Source of the DNA: Parabacteroides sp.
GTDB lineage: Bacteria > Bacteroidota > Bacteroidia > Bacteroidales > Tannerellaceae
Assembly (NCBI GenBank): GCA_020026285.1
Contig: JAHHQS010000020.1
Coordinates: 1-36,669, forward strand
Direction: 5' to 3'
Length of the DNA: 36,669 bases
Positions 31,406 through 36,669 of the stretch are shown piece after piece (position 1 is the first letter of the stretch; every line of letters begins with the position of its first letter). The translations under genes and the position numbers were made by a program. The notes below the pieces were generated by a model. The model saw only the letters and a list, made by a program, of their open reading frames with translations. It ran no database searches and was not told the DNA's origin.

Positions 31406-34400
31406 ATGGATTTATCTAGAAAAATTGTCCGATTTGGGGGACTTCTTTGTGTAACAGGATCCTTGCAAGGTATGCCTTTGTTGTATGCAACAACACCTAA
31501 TAGGATTCCTGATTTTTTACAACAAAATGATTCGTTTATCATAACAGGAACGATTGTAGATGAAGGAGGTGTCCCGATAATAGGAGCAAATGTTGTTGAA
31601 AAAGGAACTTCAAATGGTATAGTTACAGATTTCGATGGGAATTTTTCAATTCGAGTTACAAAAGATACAAGATTGATTATAACCTATATTGGTTATATAG
31701 ATCAGGAGATTTTGGTAAAAGATCAGAGAGAATTGAAAATTGTTTTAAAGGAAGATTTACAGACTCTAGAAGAGTTAGTGGTGGTCGGGTATGGTACACA
31801 GAAAAAAGTCAATCTGACAGGAGCTGTTGAACAGATTACTAGTGAAGTGTTTGAAAATCGTTCAGTGCCGAATGTAACTCAAGCTTTACAAGGCTCTATT
31901 CCTAATTTGAATATACAACTTACGGATGGTAAACCAACAAGAACTGCTAGTTTTAATGTGCGTGGTACAACTTCAATAGGTCAGGGTGGAGATGCTTTAG
32001 TTTTAATTGATGGAATGGAAGGAGATCCATCCATGTTAAATCCGAATGATATAGCAAGTGTATCAGTCTTAAAGGATGCAGCTTCTGCCGCTATTTATGG
32101 AGCAAGAGGTACTTTCGGTGTCGTATTAATTGAAACTAAAGAACCTGAAAAAGATAAAACGTCAATAACTTATTCCGGAAACTATTCTTTACAGCGCCCG
32201 GCAGCTATTCCTGATTTCGTGACAGATGGATATGAATATGCCAGTCATTTTTATGAGGCTTATCATGCCTGGAATAATTATTCGGCAGATCCTAAAAATA
32301 TAAATAAGACCCAGGACTTCTCTTTAAATTGGTTGGATTCGTTCAAAAAACGTAAAGAACAAGGGATAACAAAAGAATGGGAGATTGATCAAAACTGGAA
32401 GTATGTTTATTATGGTAATGAAGATTATTACGATGCATTATATAAGAAAAATACTTTTGCTCAAGATCATAATTTGTCGATTTCTGGAAATAATGGAAAG
32501 TTAAACTATTATTTATCTGGACGATTTTATGGATATGATGGACTGTTTAGATACAATACGGATGATTATAAAATGATGAATTTACGGGCCAAGGGATCTG
32601 TACAAGTATTTGACTGGTTGAAAATAGAGAATAATATAGAATTTTCTAATATGGATTATCATAATCCGATTAATGTTGGTGAAGGTGGTTCTATTTGGAG
32701 AAATATAGCAGATGAAGGACATCCAAGTTCACCTATATTTAATCCTGATGGCTCTTTAACTTTTTCGGCTGCATATACAGTAGGTGATTTTATTTACGGG
32801 AAAAATGGATTGGATTCCAATAACAGAATATTAAGAAATACTGTCGGTTTTGTTGCTTCATTTTTGAACAATAGATTACATGTTCGTGGGGATTTTACAT
32901 TCCGAAATGCGGATGAAAACCAAACTCAAAGACGTGTTCCTGTTCCATATAGCATAAACGAGGGAGAAACTCGTTTATTAAGTATTCAATATAATGACAT
33001 ACAAGAGTACAAAACTAAAACAAATTATTTGGCGACAAATATATATGCTGATTATGAAGATACTTTCAATGAATACCATTATTTCAAGGGAATGATAGGT
33101 TATAATTATGAACAATCAACTTATGATGGCCTGAAAGTTTTGAGGAATGGTTTGTTACTGGAAGATTCTGAAAATATAAATATGGCTTTAGGTGATGCAA
33201 TAACTACATCTGGTGAATATAATAAATGGCGCGTCTTAGGGGGATTCTTTAGATTAAATTATGCTTTTAAAGATCGATATTTGGTTGAGTTTAATGGTCG
33301 TTATGATGGTTCTTCTAAATTTCCTACAGATCAGCAATGGGCTTTTTTCCCTTCAATATCTGGAGGATGGCGTTTGTCTGAAGAATCCTTTTGGAAGGTT
33401 AACCCAAATATCTTTTCAGATGTGAAAATTCGAGCATCTTATGGCTCTCTAGGAAATGGAAACGTTTCTCCATATAGTTTTCAGGAATTATTAAAGATTA
33501 ATACTTCTAATAGAGTACTAAATGGATTGAAAAATAAATATACAGAAGCTCCAGGTGTAATGCCTGATGGTTTGACTTGGGAAACTGCAACGACAACTGA
33601 TGTCGGTTTGGATTTTGGCAGTTTAAGGGGAAGGTTACGTTTTTCCGGTGATTATTACATTCGTAAAACGAAAGATATGTATACGGTTGGTCAGACTCTT
33701 CCTGATGTTTTCGGAGCAAGTTCTCCTAAAGGAAATTATGCTGATATGACTACCAAAGGTTGGGAATTAAGTTTGACTTGGCGAGATCATTTCCAATTAG
33801 CAAATAAACCTTTTAATTATGAAATTCGAGGAACATTATCTGATTATATATCAACAATAGATAAATATAACAATAGCGATGGAAAACTTTCTGATTATTA
33901 TAAAGGGCAGAGAGTCGGCGAAATTTGGGGATATGTAACAGAAGGATTGTTCCAAAGTCAGCAGGAAATAGATAATCATGCCGATCAGACTTTAATACAA
34001 TCTTCATCACAGCATGTAACTTATCCTGGAGATGTTAAAATAAAAGATTTGAATAATGATGGTGTAATTGATTATGGAAATAATACGCTGACTGATCATG
34101 GTGATAAAAAGGTAATTGGTAATACTTTACCTCGTTTTGCATATAGTATAAATGTGAGTGCTGATTGGAATCAGTTCTTTTTATCTTTATTCTTTCAGGG
34201 AATAGGAAAACAAGATTGGTATCCAAGTAGTGAGTGTATCTTTTGGGGACAATATAATCGTCCTTATAATAATTTACCTGAGTGGCATGTTAATAATTAT
34301 TGGACAGAAGAAAATAAAGACGCCTATTTGCCTCGTTATGCAGGATACAATCATTCTATAAAATCAAATATTCAGACTCGCTATCTGCAAAATGTGGCAT

Positions 34401-34657
34401 ATATCAGATTAAAGAACTTACAGTTTGGTTATACTTTGCCAAAGCAGTTAATATCAAAAGTAAAAATGCAAAATGCTCGTGTATATATATCTGCTGAAAA
34501 TATATGGTCTTGGTCTCCTTTGTATAAACATACTCGTGATTTGGATGTGACGAATATTTATGGTTCTGATCCTGATTTGACAAATGGTGAAAGTGGAGAT
34601 GGACAAAGTTATCCACAAATGAAAAGTGTTAGTTTAGGTGTTTCTGTAACGTTTTAA
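31406..34657 (+). CDS. SusC/RagA-family TonB-linked outer-membrane protein
   Basis: TonB-dependent importer for glycans or peptides that works with the lipoprotein encoded next. I choose the start at 31406 (M-D-L-S-R-K-I-V-R-F-G-G), 1083 residues, because the -7 box leaves nearly no leader for the ATG at 31382. A signal-like hydrophobic segment is followed by a carboxypeptidase-regulatory-like domain (about 45-120), the linker L-E-E-L-V-V-V-G-Y-G-T-Q with N-L-T-G-A-V (SusC hallmark, about 128-148), the plug (about 145-245: A-L-Q-G-S-I-P-N-L, I-D-G-M-E-G-D-P, A-A-I-Y-G-A-R-G) and the barrel. A calcium-loop-like D-L-N-N-D-G-V-I-D-Y lies near 882-891. It ends V-S-V-T-F with the terminal Phe. susD follows after 12 bases. 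No glycosidase or regulator is in the window, so the substrate cannot be named. Confidence 0.95.
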   Translation: MDLSRKIVRFGGLLCVTGSLQGMPLLYATTPNRIPDFLQQNDSFIITGTIVDEGGVPIIGANVVEKGTSNGIVTDFDGNFSIRVTKDTRLIITYIGYIDQEILVKDQRELKIVLKEDLQTLEELVVVGYGTQKKVNLTGAVEQITSEVFENRSVPNVTQALQGSIPNLNIQLTDGKPTRTASFNVRGTTSIGQGGDALVLIDGMEGDPSMLNPNDIASVSVLKDAASAAIYGARGTFGVVLIETKEPEKDKTSITYSGNYSLQRPAAIPDFVTDGYEYASHFYEAYHAWNNYSADPKNINKTQDFSLNWLDSFKKRKEQGITKEWEIDQNWKYVYYGNEDYYDALYKKNTFAQDHNLSISGNNGKLNYYLSGRFYGYDGLFRYNTDDYKMMNLRAKGSVQVFDWLKIENNIEFSNMDYHNPINVGEGGSIWRNIADEGHPSSPIFNPDGSLTFSAAYTVGDFIYGKNGLDSNNRILRNTVGFVASFLNNRLHVRGDFTFRNADENQTQRRVPVPYSINEGETRLLSIQYNDIQEYKTKTNYLATNIYADYEDTFNEYHYFKGMIGYNYEQSTYDGLKVLRNGLLLEDSENINMALGDAITTSGEYNKWRVLGGFFRLNYAFKDRYLVEFNGRYDGSSKFPTDQQWAFFPSISGGWRLSEESFWKVNPNIFSDVKIRASYGSLGNGNVSPYSFQELLKINTSNRVLNGLKNKYTEAPGVMPDGLTWETATTTDVGLDFGSLRGRLRFSGDYYIRKTKDMYTVGQTLPDVFGASSPKGNYADMTTKGWELSLTWRDHFQLANKPFNYEIRGTLSDYISTIDKYNNSDGKLSDYYKGQRVGEIWGYVTEGLFQSQQEIDNHADQTLIQSSSQHVTYPGDVKIKDLNNDGVIDYGNNTLTDHGDKKVIGNTLPRFAYSINVSADWNQFFLSLFFQGIGKQDWYPSSECIFWGQYNRPYNNLPEWHVNNYWTEENKDAYLPRYAGYNHSIKSNIQTRYLQNVAYIRLKNLQFGYTLPKQLISKVKMQNARVYISAENIWSWSPLYKHTRDLDVTNIYGSDPDLTNGESGDGQSYPQMKSVSLGVSVTF

Positions 34658-34669
34658 TAAATGATAGCA

Positions 34670-36427
34670 ATGAAAAATATATTAATTTTGTGTATATCAA
34701 TATTCTCCTTTCTTTCTTCATGTTCAATGGATGAAGTTCCACAGGCTTCGGTTGATAAGGAAACCATATTTAGTAGCGAAAAAGGATTGGAAACCTATTC
34801 ATATTCATTTTATACTATGTTCCCTTCGGTTGATAATGGCTTTAGACAAGATGAAATGAGTGATTATGGAGCTGTAACAAATTATGATGACTTTATTCGA
34901 GATGGAGCGTATTCTTCAGAATTGAGTGATGGCTGGTCTTGGTCTGATTTGAGGAACGTAAATTATTTTATAGAGAATTGTACAAGTGATAAAATAGAGG
35001 AATCAGTTCGTAATAATTACATTGGATTAGCTCGTTTCTTTCGTGCTTATTTTTATTATGAAAAAGTAGTTCGATTTGGAGATGTCCCCTGGATAAGCAG
35101 AACATTATCTGTTGATGATGAGTTATTATATGCACCACGTGATCCGCGTGCCGTTGTTATGGATCATGTTTTGGAAGATTTAAATTTTGCATGTGAAAAT
35201 ATACAACGTGTTAAAGATGAAACCGGTTCTTTAGTAACAAAATGGGTAGCTTATGCTTTAAAATCTCGTATCTGTTTGTTTGAAGGAACTTTTCGTAAAT
35301 ATCATCCCGAATTGGGTTTGACAGATTCAGATAAATGGTTGCAGGAAGCTGTTAATGCATCCGAAGTCATTATGAATGAGAGTGGCTATTCTATTTATGA
35401 TGGAGAAGGAGTTGATAATTCTTTCCGCTCTTTATTTATAAGTAATGTACCTGTTACTTCCGAAGTTATGATTGCCAGTTGTGCAAGTGAAGGTCTAGGT
35501 ATTTTAGGTGAAGCAAACTGGTGGTGGACATCAGGAACTTTTGGCTCAAGATATAGTTTGATCCGTCCATTTATAAATCTGTTTTTAATGCTTGATGGAA
35601 CTCCTTTTACCGACAAGAAAGATTATGACAAAATAGAATTTTATGAGGAATGTTTGAATCGAGACAAGCGTTTAGCTCAAACGATTAGAACGCCAGGATA
35701 TTGTAGAGATGGTAAACCTGCCGCTCCAAATTTTAATGGTTATTCTTATACCGGTTATCAACCTATTAAATATACTTTAGATGATACACGTTTTGATGCT
35801 GGAGCATTGAATACAAATGCAATTCCTTTATTTCGCTATGCTGAAGTTTTATTGAATTATGCTGAGGCTAAAGCTGAAATGGGAGTGCTGTCTGATGAGG
35901 ATTGGGCTAATACTATAGGTGTTTTGCGGGCACGAGCAGGTATAACCGGGGGATTGAATACAAAACCGACTAAAGTAGATAAATATATACAGGATATTTA
36001 TTTTCCGGATATAACGGATCCTGTGATATTGGAAGTACGACGTGAACGGTCAATAGAGTTGGCATTGGAAGGTTTTCGTTTCACCGATTTGAAGCGTTGG
36101 AAACATGGAGAATTGATGACTATGCGTTGGACTGGTATTTATGTTCCGGAAATAAATGTACAGATGGATTTGGATCATGATGGTACAACCGATGTTATAT
36201 TTTATAAAGGAGAAGTTCCGACAGGATTACCAGCCTCTTGTATTCCTGTTTCGATTGATAGTGAAACTCGTCAAGGATTGACGGAGGAGAATTCTGGTAA
36301 TTTGACTTGGTATGATAATGATCCGGCTCGTGTTTGGTATGAGGATGGGCGTCAATATTATTATCCAATTCCAAAATCAGCGATTAATTTGAACAATAAT
36401 TTGAAACAGAACCCTGGATGGGAATAA
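34670..36427 (+). CDS. SusD/RagB-family surface lipoprotein
   Basis: Surface glycan- or nutrient-binding lid for the SusC-like porin. Start chosen at 34670 (M-K-N-I-L-I-L), 585 residues; the ATG at 34661 only adds three. The lipobox is F-L-S-S-C18, followed by S-M-D-E, an acidic surface-export signal. The SusD fold is recognisable by TPR-like helices: F-F-R-A-Y-F-Y-Y-E-K-V-V-R-F-G-D-V-P (about 121-138), L-F-R-Y-A-E-V-L-L-N-Y-A-E-A-K-A-E-M-G (about 385-403), R-R-E-R-S-I-E-L-A-L-E-G-F-R (about 461-474) with D-L-K-R-W, and the C-terminal Y-Y-Y-P-I-P and L-K-Q-N-P-G-W. A calcium-loop-like D-L-D-H-D-G-T-T-D-V sits near 501-510. Translated right after the SusC gene; terminator about 130 bases downstream. 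Confidence 0.95.
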   Translation: MKNILILCISIFSFLSSCSMDEVPQASVDKETIFSSEKGLETYSYSFYTMFPSVDNGFRQDEMSDYGAVTNYDDFIRDGAYSSELSDGWSWSDLRNVNYFIENCTSDKIEESVRNNYIGLARFFRAYFYYEKVVRFGDVPWISRTLSVDDELLYAPRDPRAVVMDHVLEDLNFACENIQRVKDETGSLVTKWVAYALKSRICLFEGTFRKYHPELGLTDSDKWLQEAVNASEVIMNESGYSIYDGEGVDNSFRSLFISNVPVTSEVMIASCASEGLGILGEANWWWTSGTFGSRYSLIRPFINLFLMLDGTPFTDKKDYDKIEFYEECLNRDKRLAQTIRTPGYCRDGKPAAPNFNGYSYTGYQPIKYTLDDTRFDAGALNTNAIPLFRYAEVLLNYAEAKAEMGVLSDEDWANTIGVLRARAGITGGLNTKPTKVDKYIQDIYFPDITDPVILEVRRERSIELALEGFRFTDLKRWKHGELMTMRWTGIYVPEINVQMDLDHDGTTDVIFYKGEVPTGLPASCIPVSIDSETRQGLTEENSGNLTWYDNDPARVWYEDGRQYYYPIPKSAINLNNNLKQNPGWE

Positions 36428-36557
36428 AATAAGTAGAAAAGAATAATGAAAAATATAAAATAAATCAAAGGTGAATCTTCTACTGCTTTTGTTGCAGGTG
36501 ATTTAGAGTAAGACTATATGGAATAATAATTCTATATAATGTTAGTTGTTCCAGTTG

Positions 36558-36617
36558 AAAATCATAGAGGAGTGGTTCTTCTTGCTTCGAAGATAACTAT
36601 ATCTCTATGATTTTTTT
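36558..36617 (+). terminator. Long hairpin terminator after susD
   Basis: Arms AAAATCATAGAG (36558-36569) and CTCTATGATTTT (36603-36614) are perfectly complementary, enclose a further imperfect stem (CTTC/GAAG core near 36580-36592) and end in seven T. Between the susD stop and this hairpin I see no gene. After it, the last three bases of the window are ATG, a possible start of the next gene that cannot be judged. Confidence 0.8.
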
Positions 36618-36669
36618 ATTTATAATGCACAAGTAATGTTTACGAAATAGAATAGGGACAGAGTTTATG

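Overview
The window looks like a chromosome segment of a Bacteroidales bacterium, in or near Parabacteroides (genus not provable from this sequence alone). The signs are a type III glutamine synthetase, the type IX secretion protein PorQ, a SusC/SusD pair, lipoproteins with the acidic surface-export signal of the phylum, starts without Shine-Dalgarno sequences, and repeated TAnnTTTG promoter elements (the Bacteroidetes -7 box). I see no tRNA, rRNA, CRISPR array, insertion sequence or phage gene.

Layout. Bases 1-525 are non-coding and hold a degenerate 21-bp-period array ahead of glnN (GSIII). Then follow porQ-cmk-ispH (one operon), pfkA, and a dipeptidyl peptidase III / HEAT-repeat DNA alkylation repair pair, all on the plus strand. 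A bidirectional terminator near 9340 separates them from a minus-strand block (9389-18829): an exported thiol peroxidase, a very large thioester-less alpha-2-macroglobulin, folA and thyA (adjacent, a nucleotide/folate operon), and an AAA ATPase of the AAA_14/DUF4143 type. Between thyA and the ATPase lies a 22-bp-period array of palindromic units.

From 19061 everything is on the plus strand. The first block (19061-26093) is the most unusual: an OB-fold lipoprotein with a Cys/His motif, a small PepSY-type membrane protein that overlaps it, a DUF4876-like lipoprotein with a surface-export signal, a TonB-dependent receptor without a SusD partner, and a second outer-membrane beta-barrel (DUF6850-like). 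I infer an envelope-spanning uptake system, probably for a metal, heme or metal chelate: surface capture, TonB-driven import, periplasmic handling and possibly inner-membrane reduction. Its upstream region, shared with the divergent ATPase gene, carries several operator-like inverted repeats.

The second block is a lipoprotein aldose 1-epimerase with its own promoter and terminator, followed by an operon of Xaa-Pro aminopeptidase, gamma-carbonic-anhydrase-like hexapeptide protein and a CBM9-like lipoprotein. The window closes with a SusC/SusD pair of unknown substrate and a long terminator hairpin; its last three bases are an ATG that could start the next gene.
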